Positions 18,688-27,774 of a stretch of 64,000 nucleotides of DNA are shown in pieces. Position 1 is the stretch's first letter, and every line of letters begins with the position of its first letter. A program made the translations under genes and the position numbers. Origin of the DNA: an uncultured Methanolobus sp. (GTDB lineage: Archaea; Halobacteriota; Methanosarcinia; Methanosarcinales; Methanosarcinaceae). The stretch spans positions 2,497,562 to 2,561,561 of the forward strand of contig NZ_OY763421.1 of the NCBI RefSeq assembly GCF_963667555.1, given 5' to 3'. The notes beneath the pieces were generated by a model. The model searched no databases. It had not been told where the DNA came from and was given only the letters and a program-made list of their open reading frames with translations.

Positions 18688-18709
18688 CATGAGAAAACTC
18701 ATGTTTTTT
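18688..18709 (+). terminator. Perfect hairpin followed by six T
   Basis: CATGAG, loop AAAA, CTCATG, then TTTTTT. It ends the exported-protein pair and precedes the tRNA promoter. Confidence 0.75.
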
Positions 18710-18727
18710 GTAGGTTTTACCGAAACG

Positions 18728-18734
18728 TATATAT
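18728..18734 (+). promoter_or_regulatory. TATA box for tRNA-Lys
   Basis: TATATAT lies about 50 nt before the mature tRNA 5' end, implying a 5' leader of about 25 nt. That leader contains a near-palindrome (GTCTCGCTC-AACT-GAGCAAGAC, 18753-18774). Confidence 0.55.
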
Positions 18735-18780
18735 GTGGCTAGTACGTATGGGTGTCTCGCTCAACTGAGCAAGACAACGC

Positions 18781-18854
18781 GGGCCGGTAGCTTAGCCAGG
18801 CAGAGCGACGGACTCTTAATCCGTAGGCCAGGGGTTCAACTCCCTTCCGGCTCG
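18781..18854 (+). tRNA. tRNA-Lys, anticodon CTT
   Basis: The 74-nt sequence folds as a full cloverleaf. The acceptor stem GGGCCGG pairs with CCGGCTC, with discriminator G. The D arm is GCTT...GAGC. The anticodon stem ACGGA/TCCGT encloses loop CTCTTAA, giving anticodon CTT that reads AAG (lysine). The variable loop is AGGCC and the T arm is AGGGG-TTCAACT-CCCTT. CCA is not encoded and no intron is visible. A T-rich stretch about a dozen nt downstream probably ends transcription. Confidence 0.97.
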
Positions 18855-19101
18855 CATCTTACAATCTTTTTTCTTGTTATCAACTGCTTAACAGCAATTG
18901 CTGTGTCAAAATCGTGCGGCAGATTACATTTTTACCGTATAAGTTCTGAATCAGTTGTTCAGAACATTGTTTCTTAACATTATAAGTCGATGCACAGAAT
19001 TCTTGTATTCGGAGAAAAACTCAATCATACTCAGGGTGGGGTGTGTACGGCTTGCTTGTTTTAGACCATACAGTCCTGATGCCCTTTTTACAGGTGGAAA
19101 A

Positions 19102-19620
19102 ATGAAGTATTACAGGGAGATCACAGGCTCGATAATCGTATCAATTCTGCTTCTTGCAACTATATCTACGTTTATAGTATGCGGAACTGCATCTGAGAAC
19201 ACGTCTGATTCGGATAAACCATACTATGCTTTGGCAGGTATCATGCTGAACCCGAAAGAAGATGATAAAGAGATAATGATGCAGTGGATCGATGAAACAG
19301 AGATCATATCCGAAGATGAAAAACCCGGACTGAAACAGGATTTACTTGATGCATGGGAAAGGTTCCCTGACAATACAGACGAGGATCTTGAGACCGCAAA
19401 GCTGGCTCTTGATATTGCAGTAGATGTTGCAGCAAAGGAAAAAGCGGCTAAAGCCACAACTGAAACGAAATCTTACAGCTCAATAAATGAACCAGTGGAG
19501 GAAATTCCAACTGAAGAGGAAGAATCCATTGAAACACAATCTACAGCTTCAGCTCCCGGCTTCTCAGCTATGAGTCTCGTTTTTGTAATCTCACTTATTT
19601 TGCTCAGAAGGAATCGGTAA
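19102..19620 (+). CDS. Secreted acidic protein with PGF-type C-terminal sorting tail
   Basis: The 172-residue protein has an N-terminal signal peptide (MKYYREITGSIIVSILLLAT...), an acidic helical middle rich in Glu and Asp, a Thr/Glu/Ser-rich stalk, and a tail made of APGFSAMSLVFVISLILL plus RRNR. That tail is the tripartite PGF-CTERM pattern, which in archaea is cut by an archaeosortase and replaced with a lipid anchor. The ATG at 19102 is set by CAGGTGG 7 nt upstream; an upstream extension to 18955 is spurious. The function of the mature part is unknown. A similar tail occurs on the giant beta-helix protein at 42078, so the same sorting enzyme should act on both. Confidence 0.8.
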   Translation: MKYYREITGSIIVSILLLATISTFIVCGTASENTSDSDKPYYALAGIMLNPKEDDKEIMMQWIDETEIISEDEKPGLKQDLLDAWERFPDNTDEDLETAKLALDIAVDVAAKEKAAKATTETKSYSSINEPVEEIPTEEEESIETQSTASAPGFSAMSLVFVISLILLRRNR

Positions 19621-19644
19621 GTTTTACCGGTTTCTATTTTTTCT

Positions 19645-19938
19645 GGCTCAGTAGAAATTCTGAATTTCTACTCCATCGTAGGCTATTTGTAACTTGATCA
19701 ATCCCGAAGGGTACGGCGAAGCCGGCGTTTTCCAACAAGACAAAACAAAATAATCTGCATGATACCCAAGGATGCTTTCTTCACAGATATTCTGTACAAT
19801 TGAATGACAACTGAAATTCTCTTATGATCTATATTCTATACAGCATTATGGGAATGTGCCGCCTTCGGCGGATGGTTACTTTGGTGTTAGTTTACAAGTT
19901 GTTTTTTGTCACTAATGTCAACATGGCACTACAGAACC
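19645..19938 (+). mobile_element. MITE-like element, copy 1
   Basis: The left end GGCTCAGTAG (19645) and right end CTACAGAACC (19929-19938) are imperfect inverted repeats (8 of 10). Inside lie the conserved blocks shared by all three copies: ATCCCGAAGGGTACGGCGAA with GCCGGCGTTTTCC (19701-19733) and GTGCCGCCTTCGGCGGATGG (19856-19875). There is no ORF of note. This copy lies between two plus-strand genes. Its right end is the most diverged of the three, so the boundary is approximate. Confidence 0.6.
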
Positions 19939-20027
19939 TATGATCTCATTTTTCAGGTTCAGTTCCGCAAAACATTCCATTAGCCTTATCTATCTTTGAA
20001 TTTTATTTGATTGAAAAAGGTGAAACA

Positions 20028-20198
20028 ATGCCAAAAGTGAGTCTTGACATTCCCCAGGAGCTTCTTGACGACCTCAACAAACATGTAGGAGATAACAAGA
20101 AGTTCGTCACACAGGCTGATGCCATAAGGACAGCCGTGCGTAAAATGCTTGACCAGCTCGATGATATCGACCGCAGGCACGGCAGGCTGGATGAGTAA
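20028..20198 (+). CDS. Ribbon-helix-helix (CopG/NikR-type) DNA-binding protein
   Basis: This 56-residue protein is a complete minimal ribbon-helix-helix. The beta strand is PKVSLDIP, helix A is QELLDDLNKHV and helix B is TQADAIRTAVRKMLDQL, ending in a charged tail. Such proteins bind DNA as dimers and usually act as repressors. ATG 20028 is chosen because AAGGTGA lies 6 nt upstream; a TTG at 20007 would precede that site. There is no toxin gene beside it, so it is not an obvious antitoxin. A hairpin terminator follows directly. Confidence 0.85.
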   Translation: MPKVSLDIPQELLDDLNKHVGDNKKFVTQADAIRTAVRKMLDQLDDIDRRHGRLDE

Positions 20199-20230
20199 TC
20201 TAAAATGAAAAAAAGAATTTAGCTTATTTT

Positions 20231-20248
20231 GTGCCTGTTGGCACTTTT
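20231..20248 (+). terminator. Hairpin-T terminator after the RHH gene
   Basis: GTGCC, loop TGTT, GGCAC, then TTTT. It lies between the converging RHH and TIM-barrel genes and could serve as the end for either. Confidence 0.55.
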
Positions 20249-20260
20249 CAGGTTCAGTGA

Positions 20261-21034
20261 CTAGAGGCTTTTCAAATACTCAATACACTGCCTGCCTTCA
20301 TCGAGGTTCATCATTTCAGTGACCATCATGCCTTTGTAACCTGAAATGCTTTCCATGAACTTTTTCCAGTCCACGGTTCCCTGTCCAAGAGGAAGGTGTT
20401 CATCACGTTTTCCGTGGTTATCGTGGATGTGCATGTGCTTGATCTTTCCAAGGCACTTTTCCACGAACTCATCAACAAATCCATTAGTATTGGCATGGCC
20501 TACGTCAAGAGTTATTCCAACGTTTTTTCTGTTGACATCCTTTAGAATATCCAGCATCTCATCGGGGTTCATGCCATATATTTTTGGCATCTTTGGCATG
20601 TTCTCAACTGCGATTACAATTCCCATGTCTGCTGCATGATCACAAAGCTGCTGAATTGACTCGACATTAGTCTTCCAGGCCTGATCCTGAACCTGACTTC
20701 CGTATGGGGAAAGATAACCCGGGTGAACCACTGCAAGGTTCACAAAATCTGAACCCATGTCAAGACATTTCTTCATCTGACGCATGATCTCGTCATGAAT
20801 AGCTTTATTGAGACCTGCGAGATTCATATCAGAGAAAGGCAGGTGCATTGTAAGAGTAAGGTTCGTTGTTTCGGAAATGTCACGCACCAGATGGATATTC
20901 TCATCACTTAGGGTCTGTGAGCCTTCCTGGACAATTTCCCAGCCGGCATATCCCATATCCTCAAGTTCGTAAGCCCAGTTGAATTGGTCTCCAACTGCTG
21001 CACGTGATGAAAAACTCAGGTTTGTGACATTCAT
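20261..21034 (-). CDS. Xylose-isomerase-like TIM-barrel protein (sugar phosphate isomerase/epimerase family)
   Basis: The protein (257 residues from ATG 21034) belongs to the AP-endonuclease-2/xylose-isomerase TIM-barrel superfamily. Candidate metal ligands are visible in AVVHPGYLSPYG, IAVENMPKMP, DVGHANTNG and MHIHDNHGKRDEHLPLGQG. Members are isomerases, epimerases or endonuclease IV; the length fits the isomerase/epimerase type, and the substrate is unknown. ATG 21034 directly follows the stop of the UPF0201 gene and has AGGGA about 10 nt upstream; ATG 21043 would overlap that stop. It is the last gene of a three-gene minus-strand operon. Confidence 0.85.
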   Translation of the reverse strand: MNVTNLSFSSRAAVGDQFNWAYELEDMGYAGWEIVQEGSQTLSDENIHLVRDISETTNLTLTMHLPFSDMNLAGLNKAIHDEIMRQMKKCLDMGSDFVNLAVVHPGYLSPYGSQVQDQAWKTNVESIQQLCDHAADMGIVIAVENMPKMPKIYGMNPDEMLDILKDVNRKNVGITLDVGHANTNGFVDEFVEKCLGKIKHMHIHDNHGKRDEHLPLGQGTVDWKKFMESISGYKGMMVTEMMNLDEGRQCIEYLKSL

Positions 21035-21035
21035 A

Positions 21036-21479
21036 TTAAACATCCCTTATATTCATTTCAAAATCAGGAACACCATCTTCTGTTGGTGGTGTCAGCCAAT
21101 CGGTGAACCTTTGCATTTCCCCTTCATTATCGGCTGTAATAGTGACATTGATAGAACCAAGTGGTTCTTCCTGTGCAGGATAGTTCAGGCGGCCAACAGT
21201 TGCGACCTGCTTGCTGATGATAAAAGAAGTTGACATGCCATCCTCTGACCGACCGACATTAAGTCTTGTGCGTGAAGTGTCAATAATCTCCTCCTCTCTA
21301 ATCTTGAAGTGGATATTCTTCAGCGCATAGATGTCGCTCTCACCGGTGAACTTCCCGCTGTATTCTGAGCTTTCCTCGTAATCAAAATCGATCTCCGGGA
21401 AAAGCTGCTCCAGAGCCGAGAAGACTTTGTCCTTGCTCTCTGTGGGGTTTACGACTGCTGAAACTGTAACTTTTATCAT
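21036..21479 (-). CDS. UPF0201/DUF54 RNA-binding-like protein
   Basis: This 147-residue protein matches the archaeal UPF0201 family: it starts MIKVTVSAVVNPTESKDKV and contains LEQLFPEIDFD, SRTRLNVG and FIISKQVATVGRLNYP. The fold resembles a ribosomal L5-like alpha/beta domain, and an RNA-binding role has been proposed but not shown. It lies 50 nt after the UPF0200 kinase gene and abuts the TIM-barrel gene, a conserved archaeal arrangement as far as I recall. The start at 21479 is the only reasonable one. Confidence 0.85.
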   Translation of the reverse strand: MIKVTVSAVVNPTESKDKVFSALEQLFPEIDFDYEESSEYSGKFTGESDIYALKNIHFKIREEEIIDTSRTRLNVGRSEDGMSTSFIISKQVATVGRLNYPAQEEPLGSINVTITADNEGEMQRFTDWLTPPTEDGVPDFEMNIRDV

Positions 21480-21529
21480 GGTAACTTTCCTGCTGATAGT
21501 TTTGGATAACTACACTTTAAACTTATTCC

Positions 21530-22066
21530 TTACTCTACAAGTGCCAGAATCCTGTTCCTGAAATCATCAAGGGTGCTATTGTTCTCAACAACAACATCTG
21601 CAATCTCCATTGCTTCGCCCATTCCCCAGCCAAGTTCACGGTCGTCCCTGACCTTAAGTTCACTTATATCTTTCATGTCATCGCTTCTCTTACGAGCAAG
21701 CACACGACTGAACCTTATCTCAAGAGGAGAATCCACGGAAACAAGGGTGAAATCCGAGCCGAAAGCCTCTTTGAATCTCTCTACTTCAGGAACGCTGCGA
21801 ACACCGTCAATTCCAATGAAATCTTCATTTGTGGCCTGGATCTTGGGGATACATCTCTTTGCAACCGCATCCCTGCCTTCCTTTTCACGCAGGTCAGTGC
21901 CCACACCGCCTGTATTGGCATCGGTTGGCTCAAGTCCTCTGCGTACAACCTCTTCCCTGATGACATCTCCCATATTGATAACAGTGATGCCTTTCTGGCG
22001 CAGAACTGATGCTGCCTCTGATTTGCCTGAGGCCGGCATTCCAACAAAAGCTAAGATCTTAGTCAT
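21530..22066 (-). CDS. UPF0200 P-loop nucleotide kinase-like protein
   Basis: This 178-residue P-loop protein resembles dephospho-CoA/adenylate kinases. The P-loop is VGMPASGKSEAA, followed by a substrate-lid region (NMGDVIREEVVRRGLEPTD), GIDGVRSVPEVERFK and DSPLEIRFSRVLAR. It belongs to archaeal UPF0200, whose true substrate is unsettled. A TTTATAAAA box at about 22084-22092 lies only about 20 nt from the ATG, so the message is nearly leaderless. It starts a three-gene operon and is divergent from dus. Confidence 0.88.
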   Translation of the reverse strand: MTKILAFVGMPASGKSEAASVLRQKGITVINMGDVIREEVVRRGLEPTDANTGGVGTDLREKEGRDAVAKRCIPKIQATNEDFIGIDGVRSVPEVERFKEAFGSDFTLVSVDSPLEIRFSRVLARKRSDDMKDISELKVRDDRELGWGMGEAMEIADVVVENNSTLDDFRNRILALVE

Positions 22067-22154
22067 GAATGAACCTTTCTTATTTTATAAAGATAGTAAA
22101 GGATAAGTTTCAAAATGTTATTGGATGATTTAATAGATTTTTCCATACATCCTA

Positions 22155-22163
22155 CTTATATAT
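22155..22163 (+). promoter_or_regulatory. TATA box for the dihydrouridine synthase gene
   Basis: CTTATATAT lies about 30 nt before ATG 22191, so the transcript is probably leaderless or has a few-nt leader. Confidence 0.5.
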
Positions 22164-22190
22164 TAGTATACCCTTCGATAGGGCACTCCC

Positions 22191-23147
22191 ATGAAAATTG
22201 CTAATATCAACATTCCCGGAAATATATTACTTGCACCCATGTCCAATGTGACAAATCTGCCGTTTCGTCTCATGTGCAGAAAATACGGTGCATCACTTAC
22301 ATATTCAGAAATGATAAGCTCGGATGCTGTCATTTACGAGAATGAGAAAAGCATCAACCGTGGAATAAGCTGCGAAGAGGAACGGCCGCTTGGGATTCAG
22401 ATATTTGGAAATTCTGCCGAAAACATGACAGAAGCAGCGCTGCGGATAGAAGAAATATACAAGCCTGAAATTATCGATATAAACTTCGGATGTCCTGCAA
22501 GACTCCTGACAAAAGACGGCTGTGGGTCTGCACTTCTAAGGTCACCTGAACTTATTCATGAGATAGTTACAGGACTTGTGGAGAAACTATCAACTCCTGT
22601 GACCGCAAAGATCCGAATTCTTGAAGATATGGAAAAAACCCTGAAAATTGCACACCTGATAGAAGATGCGGGAGCAGACGCATTAACAGTTCACGGAAGA
22701 ACAAGGCAGCAGCAGTATTCCGGAGAAGCTGACCATTCTTATGTTAAAAGGATAAAACAGGAACTCAGTATCCCTGTTATTGCTAACGGCGATATCATTG
22801 ATGAGATATCAGCCAGGCAAGTGCTGGATTATACCGAATGTGACGGAATAATGATAGGAAGAGCCGCAATGGGCAATCCTTTCCTTTTCAGGAGAATTTC
22901 TTACTTCCTTGAGACCGGGGAAATGCTGGAATATAAAGAATGCAGCCAGAGGATCGCTGATCTTCGGGAGTATTTCGGGCTTCTGGAAGACTATGACCTG
23001 ATGCATACTGTCAATATAAAGGCGCAAGCCCAATGGTTCACCCGTGGGATGAGAAATGGCAGACATATAAGGAGAAGTATTGCAAGCTCTAAAAGTATCG
23101 AAGAGATTTTGCAAAGTCTTGATGAAATGTGCAAACATGCCGATTGA
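22191..23147 (+). CDS. dus: tRNA-dihydrouridine synthase
   Basis: This FMN-dependent enzyme reduces uridine to dihydrouridine in tRNA. The 318-residue protein begins with NIPGNILLAPMSNVTNLPFR, then YSEMISSDA and DINFGCPARLLTKDGCGSAL (catalytic Cys in GCP), followed by VTAKIRI, LTVHGRTRQQQYSG, PVIANGDI and GIMIGRAAMGNPFLF. The last is the phosphate-binding loop of the FMN barrel. A C-terminal helical domain completes it. Length and motifs fit the Dus family well; the modified position is not predictable. It is a single gene, divergent from the UPF0200 operon. Confidence 0.93.
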   Translation: MKIANINIPGNILLAPMSNVTNLPFRLMCRKYGASLTYSEMISSDAVIYENEKSINRGISCEEERPLGIQIFGNSAENMTEAALRIEEIYKPEIIDINFGCPARLLTKDGCGSALLRSPELIHEIVTGLVEKLSTPVTAKIRILEDMEKTLKIAHLIEDAGADALTVHGRTRQQQYSGEADHSYVKRIKQELSIPVIANGDIIDEISARQVLDYTECDGIMIGRAAMGNPFLFRRISYFLETGEMLEYKECSQRIADLREYFGLLEDYDLMHTVNIKAQAQWFTRGMRNGRHIRRSIASSKSIEEILQSLDEMCKHAD

Positions 23148-23378
23148 TGTTAGTTATTATTCATTTTAACTTATTTTAATTTACATATTTATATTAATTT
23201 AGTGCAGATTAACACCGTAAAATACCGAAAGACTAAATAGTAATTAACCGATTCTACACAATTAAACATGGCATTTAACGTCAGTTGACGAAAAATCTTG
23301 TCTTTTTGTGGCATTGATTTTCGACACTGCACTTGCGATGTTTGCCGATAAAAACGTAATGAAAATCGGAATAAATTG

Positions 23379-23386
23379 TTATATCT
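23379..23386 (+). promoter_or_regulatory. TATA box for the por operon
   Basis: TTATATCT lies about 39 nt before the porC ATG, giving a leader of about 10-15 nt. The 270 bp between dus and porC hold no other feature. Confidence 0.45.
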
Positions 23387-23417
23387 ATTATTACACATGG
23401 TTTATGGAGAATTCTAG

Positions 23418-23966
23418 ATGAAAGAAATACGCATACACGGCCGTGGTGGTCAGGGCTCTGTCACAGCTGCTGAACTTCTGGCCGTTGCTGCTTTTGCAGA
23501 CGGTAAATTCAGCCAGGCCTTCCCCGCATTCGGTGTCGAAAGAAGGGGTGCACCGGTCCAGGCATTCACAAGGATCAACAATGAACCAATCAGGCTCAGA
23601 AGCCAGATCTACGAACCTGATTACGTTATTGTACAGGACCCTACACTCCTTGAAGTAGTCGACGTTGCAAGCGGTCTCAAGGAAGATGGCATACTTATCA
23701 TTAACAGTGACTTTGATGCTGATACTTTTGACCTTGACACCAAGGCAAAGATAATGACTGTCAACGCAACAAAGATCGCACTGGACATTATTGGCAGACC
23801 TATAGTAAACACAGTTCTTCTGGGCGCTTTTGCAGGTGCAACAGGCGAGATCGAGCCGGAATCAATCATGGAAGCTGTAAAGGAAAGGTTCCCTGGCAAG
23901 GTAGGAGACAGAAATGCCGAGGCTATCAAGGAAGCATACAACATGATGAAGGAGGCTAAGAAATGA
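23418..23966 (+). CDS. porC: Pyruvate:ferredoxin oxidoreductase, gamma subunit
   Basis: PorC is part of the PorABCD complex, which interconverts acetyl-CoA plus CO2 and pyruvate with ferredoxin. In a methanogen it mainly makes pyruvate for biosynthesis. The 182-residue protein shows the gamma-subunit signatures [35 protein letters not shown] and [13 protein letters not shown]. It starts the operon in the usual order C-D-A-B. Its stop overlaps the porD start by four bases. Confidence 0.95.
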   Translation: MKEIRIHGRGGQGSVTAAELLAVAAFADGKFSQAFPAFGVERRGAPVQAFTRINNEPIRLRSQIYEPDYVIVQDPTLLEVVDVASGLKEDGILIINSDFDADTFDLDTKAKIMTVNATKIALDIIGRPIVNTVLLGAFAGATGEIEPESIMEAVKERFPGKVGDRNAEAIKEAYNMMKEAKK

Positions 23967-24223
23967 AGATTCTTCCGGGCGGAGTCTGCGAGGCAGGCAC
24001 TACCAGAGTCAACAAGACTGGCGGATGGAGAACTTTCAAGCCGGTTTACGATTACGAGAAATGCATTAAATGCAAGTTATGCGAACTCCTGTGCCCTGAC
24101 AGTTCAATAAACCCAAGGGACGACGGCTTCTTTGAGTTTGACTATGATTTCTGCAAGGGTTGTGGAATCTGTGCAAACGAATGTCCAAAGAGCGCAATCT
24201 CAATGGTTCTGGAGGAGAAGTAA
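23963..24223 (+). CDS. porD: Pyruvate:ferredoxin oxidoreductase, delta (ferredoxin) subunit
   Basis: This 86-residue 2[4Fe-4S] ferredoxin subunit carries electrons within PorABCD. Two clusters are evident in [16 protein letters not shown] and [16 protein letters not shown], each with the C-x2-C-x2-C-x3-CP pattern. The N-terminal [20 protein letters not shown] is typical of PorD. The start ATGA overlaps the porC stop, and porA starts directly after the porD stop. Confidence 0.95.
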   Translation: MKILPGGVCEAGTTRVNKTGGWRTFKPVYDYEKCIKCKLCELLCPDSSINPRDDGFFEFDYDFCKGCGICANECPKSAISMVLEEK

Positions 24224-25438
24224 ATGGCACCAGAAAATAAACTTGATAAAAGCAAGATGGTCGTTGTCGAAGGATCATATGCAGTTGCCCACGCTGTAAA
24301 GGTCTGCAGACCAAATGTCATCTCAGCATACCCGATCACACCACAGACCCATATTGTCGAGGATCTCTCACAATTCATGGCAGACGGTGAGATTCCTAAC
24401 TGTGAGTACATCAACGTAGAATCTGAGTTCTCAGCTCTCTCAGCACTTGTCGGTTCTTCAGCAGCAGGAGCAAGATGTTACTCAGCAACAACCTCACAGG
24501 GTCTTGAACTCATGCACGAGGTACTGTTCAACATATCAGGTATGAGACTTCCTGTTATGATGACAATCGCAAACAGAGCGGTCAGTGCACCTATCAGCAT
24601 ATGGAATGACCATCAGGATGCAATCTCCCAGAGAGACACCGGATGGATACAGCTTTATGCCGAGAACATCCAGGAAATCTCAGATATGACCGCACAGGCA
24701 TACAAGATCTCAGAGGACAAGGACATCCTTATGCCTTCAATGACCTGTATGGACGGTTTTATCCTTTCACACGTTTACGAACCTGTTGTACTTCTTGAGC
24801 AGGATCTTACAGATGAATTCCTGCCAAAGTATGAACCAGAGAACGTTCTTGATCCAAAGAACCCACTGAGTTTCGGTGCTTTTGCAGACCCTAACTACTA
24901 CACAGAGTTCAGATACCTGCAGGAGCAGGCAATGCAGAAAGCTCTTAAGAAGATAGAGGATGTAGCAAATGAATTCTACGACGTATACGGAAGATACTAC
25001 GGAGGACTTATTGACGAGTATCGAACAGACGATGCAGATATCATCATCATGGCAATGGGATCCATTATCGGAACCATTAAGGACGTCATTGATAAACTCA
25101 GGGACAGGAATGTAAAGGTCGGTCTTCTCAAGGTCAGATCATTCAGGCCATTCCCGGTTGAAGCTATTAAGAATGTTGTTAAGGATGCAAAAGTTGTTGT
25201 CGTACTTGACAAGAACATTTCACTTGGACTTAACGAAGGTGCACTCTTCACCGAAACCAAGTCCTCACTCTACAACACTGACATCAGAGTACCTGTTGTA
25301 GGTTACATGATCGGTCACGGTGGACGTGACATCAAGGTCGACACAATCGAGAAGATCATCGATGAAGCGACAGAGGTCATGAAGACAGGTATCAAGATCG
25401 AGAGCCAGTTTACAGATGTGAAGGAGGAACTACTATGA
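24224..25438 (+). CDS. porA: Pyruvate:ferredoxin oxidoreductase, alpha subunit
   Basis: The 404-residue alpha subunit carries the pyrimidine-binding and substrate domains of the TPP enzyme. Signatures are [62 protein letters not shown] and, near the C-terminus, [18 protein letters not shown]. The ATG directly follows the porD stop with GGAGGAG upstream. The end overlaps porB by four bases. Length is standard for archaeal PorA. Confidence 0.95.
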   Translation: MAPENKLDKSKMVVVEGSYAVAHAVKVCRPNVISAYPITPQTHIVEDLSQFMADGEIPNCEYINVESEFSALSALVGSSAAGARCYSATTSQGLELMHEVLFNISGMRLPVMMTIANRAVSAPISIWNDHQDAISQRDTGWIQLYAENIQEISDMTAQAYKISEDKDILMPSMTCMDGFILSHVYEPVVLLEQDLTDEFLPKYEPENVLDPKNPLSFGAFADPNYYTEFRYLQEQAMQKALKKIEDVANEFYDVYGRYYGGLIDEYRTDDADIIIMAMGSIIGTIKDVIDKLRDRNVKVGLLKVRSFRPFPVEAIKNVVKDAKVVVVLDKNISLGLNEGALFTETKSSLYNTDIRVPVVGYMIGHGGRDIKVDTIEKIIDEATEVMKTGIKIESQFTDVKEELL

Positions 25439-26310
25439 AATCATTGTTAGCCCCGGGACACAGAGGATGTGCAGGTTGCTGTGACGCAATGGCTGCAAAG
25501 TTCGCACTTATGGGCGCCGGCGAGGACTGTATTGTCATCAACCCAACCGGATGTCTTGAAGTTATGACCACCCCTTTCCCTGAAACTGCATGGGATGTAC
25601 CATGGGTACACTCACTTTTTGAGAATGCGGCTGCAGTAGGATCCGGTGTTGAGGCAGCTCTTAAGGCACTCGGCAAGAAAGGAAACACCAAGGTTCTTGT
25701 AATGGGTGGAGACGGTGCAACACTGGATATCGGTATGCGTTCAATATCAGGTGCATTTGAGAGAGGTCACGACCTCACTTACGTCTGTATTGACAATGAG
25801 GCTTACATGAACACCGGTGTGCAGAGAAGTGGTGCAACACCATTTAATGCTTCAACCACAACAAGCCCTGCTGGAAAGGTTTCCTTCGGTAACGACAGAC
25901 CAAAGAAGAACATGCCGGCAATTATGGTTGCACACGGTTCACCATATGTTGCTACAACTTCAATTGGTTTCCCAAAGGATATGATCAACAAGGTCAAGAA
26001 GGCTGTAGATATCGAAGGTCCAACCTACATCCACTCACATGCTCCATGTACAACCGGATGGGGATTTGACACTTCAAAGACAGTAGAAGTTGCAAAGATG
26101 GCAGTTAACACTGGTCTGTGGCCACTCTACGAAGTAGAAGAAGGCGAGATAACTAAGGTCAGAAAGATAGGAAAGAACATCAGACCTGTCGAAGATTACC
26201 TTAAGATACAGCGCCGTTTCAGCCACCTCTTCAAGATGGAAGGCGGAGCGGAAGAGATCGCAAAGATCCAGGCACTTGCTGACAAGAACATTGAAGTTTA
26301 CGGGCTCTAA
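25435..26310 (+). CDS. porB: Pyruvate:ferredoxin oxidoreductase, beta subunit
   Basis: The 291-residue beta subunit binds TPP diphosphate/Mg2+ and a [4Fe-4S] cluster. [17 protein letters not shown] gives cysteines for the cluster. The TPP motif is [13 protein letters not shown]...[28 protein letters not shown] is another family motif. Its codons are strongly biased like those of the rest of the operon, consistent with high expression. The stop codon lies inside the terminator hairpin. Confidence 0.95.
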   Translation: MKSLLAPGHRGCAGCCDAMAAKFALMGAGEDCIVINPTGCLEVMTTPFPETAWDVPWVHSLFENAAAVGSGVEAALKALGKKGNTKVLVMGGDGATLDIGMRSISGAFERGHDLTYVCIDNEAYMNTGVQRSGATPFNASTTTSPAGKVSFGNDRPKKNMPAIMVAHGSPYVATTSIGFPKDMINKVKKAVDIEGPTYIHSHAPCTTGWGFDTSKTVEVAKMAVNTGLWPLYEVEEGEITKVRKIGKNIRPVEDYLKIQRRFSHLFKMEGGAEEIAKIQALADKNIEVYGL

Positions 26311-26340
26311 ACCCGTATCTTTTCTTTTGTTTTCTCTTTT
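26299..26340 (+). terminator. por operon terminator overlapping the porB stop
   Basis: Stem TACGGG/CCCGTA with loop CTCTAAA (26299-26317) contains the TAA stop. A long T-rich tract follows. Confidence 0.7.
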
Positions 26341-26565
26341 TTCATTCGTAATCCTTATATCCCAATACTTACTCTCTGGTGAGTCCGCATCATGTATGAT
26401 TAACGTATATCATGCAGATATTTATCCCACTAAATTGTATTTATAACAATATATTGAGATACATCTATTCTTAAGAAAATATTGTTACCGTTATTATTTT
26501 TAGTTCTAGTGGAAGGAAAGGGGTATTCAATAAAGATAAAAAGTATCATACCATAATCCATCCTC

Positions 26566-27219
26566 ATGACCATGCAATCTTCTATTCCAGACAACAGAGA
26601 GAATTTTGACGAAATATTCAGGCTTCTGCAAACAGAATATCCAAATGCAGAACCAATGCTTCATTTCAATAATCCACTGGAACTGCTGGTCGCAACAATT
26701 CTCTCAGCCCAGTGCACTGACAAACAGGTGAACAAGGTCACACAGGTGTTGTTCAAAAAGTACCGCAGCGTTGATGATTTTGCCAACGCTGATCTCTCGG
26801 AGCTTGGAAAAGATATCTACACAACTGGATTCTATCATCAGAAAGCAAAACACATTATCGGAAGTGCACAGCTCATCATTACAGAATTCGGAGGCAGAGT
26901 TCCTGATAATATGGAAGACCTGCTGAAACTCCCGGGTGTTGGCAGAAAAACAGCAAACATCGTCCTTACAAGAGGATATGATATTATTGAAGGGATCGCA
27001 GTGGATACCCACGTAACAAGGTTATCTCAGAAACTCGGGTTTACAATAAGCAGCGACCCTAAAAAAATAGAAATAGATCTCATGGCCCTTGCTGAGAAAA
27101 AAGACCTTGAGAACCTTTCCATGACATTGATTCTCCATGGCCGCAATGTGTGCATTGCACGAAGACCAAAGTGTGGGGAATGTGTTGTGAGTGAATTGTG
27201 TCCTTCAAGTGAGGTTTGA
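26566..27219 (+). CDS. nth: Endonuclease III (DNA glycosylase/AP lyase)
   Basis: This base-excision repair enzyme removes oxidised pyrimidines and cleaves at the abasic site. The 217-residue protein has LVATILSAQCTDKQVNKVT, the helix-hairpin-helix with catalytic lysine LPGVGRKTANIVL, and VDTHVTRLSQKLG (catalytic Asp). The [4Fe-4S] loop is C-x6-C-x2-C-x5-C, in CIARRPKCGECVVSELC. ATGs occur at 26566 and 26572; neither has a clear ribosome binding site. It stands alone, with about 255 bp of AT-rich sequence before it. Confidence 0.95.
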   Translation: MTMQSSIPDNRENFDEIFRLLQTEYPNAEPMLHFNNPLELLVATILSAQCTDKQVNKVTQVLFKKYRSVDDFANADLSELGKDIYTTGFYHQKAKHIIGSAQLIITEFGGRVPDNMEDLLKLPGVGRKTANIVLTRGYDIIEGIAVDTHVTRLSQKLGFTISSDPKKIEIDLMALAEKKDLENLSMTLILHGRNVCIARRPKCGECVVSELCPSSEV

Positions 27220-27396
27220 AAACTGCAGTTCTAAAACCCTTATAAGACTTGAGTAATTGTATTTTTAGCATCTGTATTCAGGAGAGAAAAATAGGTACTT
27301 AAATTATATTTAAATATTTTTGTTTCTTCAACAAATAAATATCCTTAATGTATATAATAAATTATCAAAAAGAGCAAAATCAAAGGAGGGTGGAAA

Positions 27397-27681
27397 ATGC
27401 GATTTATGGATATAATGACATGGGATCCAAAAGATAACGAGGAAATAGAAAAGCGATATCTTTCATGGGAATATCCAAAAGGCTACAATGTAATAGCAGA
27501 GTGGTCTGACGTATCATCATGCAGGGTATTTATCGTTTACGACCTGGACAATGAAGAAGCATATGCCAGAGCTACATTCCCATGGAGAGATATCTCAAAG
27601 CTTGAGACCATTCCTATAATGGAAACAAAAAAAGCTGTTGAGCTCGGTGAAAAGATGATTACGGAAATGGCACTAGCTTAA
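27397..27681 (+). CDS. DUF3303-type small protein
   Basis: The protein of 94 residues has a ferredoxin-like alpha/beta appearance: RFMDIMTWDPKDNEEIEKRY, then GYNVIAEWSDVSSCRVFIVYD and a final MITEMALA helix. The pattern 'MTWDPKD ... W.D...RVF.VYD' matches DUF3303 proteins common in methanogens; function unknown. A strong AAAGGAGGGTGG ribosome binding site precedes ATG 27397. It is monocistronic with a hairpin terminator 20 nt after the stop. Confidence 0.8.
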   Translation: MRFMDIMTWDPKDNEEIEKRYLSWEYPKGYNVIAEWSDVSSCRVFIVYDLDNEEAYARATFPWRDISKLETIPIMETKKAVELGEKMITEMALA

Positions 27682-27700
27682 TAGTTAAATAAAAGAATAG

Positions 27701-27728
27701 CCTGACAATCCTGTCAGGATTCTTTTTT
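27701..27728 (+). terminator. Hairpin-T terminator after the DUF3303 gene
   Basis: CCTGACA, loop ATCC, TGTCAGG, then ATTCTTTTTT. It may also serve the converging AlkD-like gene. Confidence 0.75.
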
Positions 27729-27774
27729 ATTAGAGAGAAAACTGAAAAACTGAGAGTCGAACGTATTTTAGTTA

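Noticed and set aside
18735..18977. 80-codon frame across the tRNA-Lys gene
   Set aside because: It overlaps the tRNA completely and its text follows tRNA sequence; not a protein gene.
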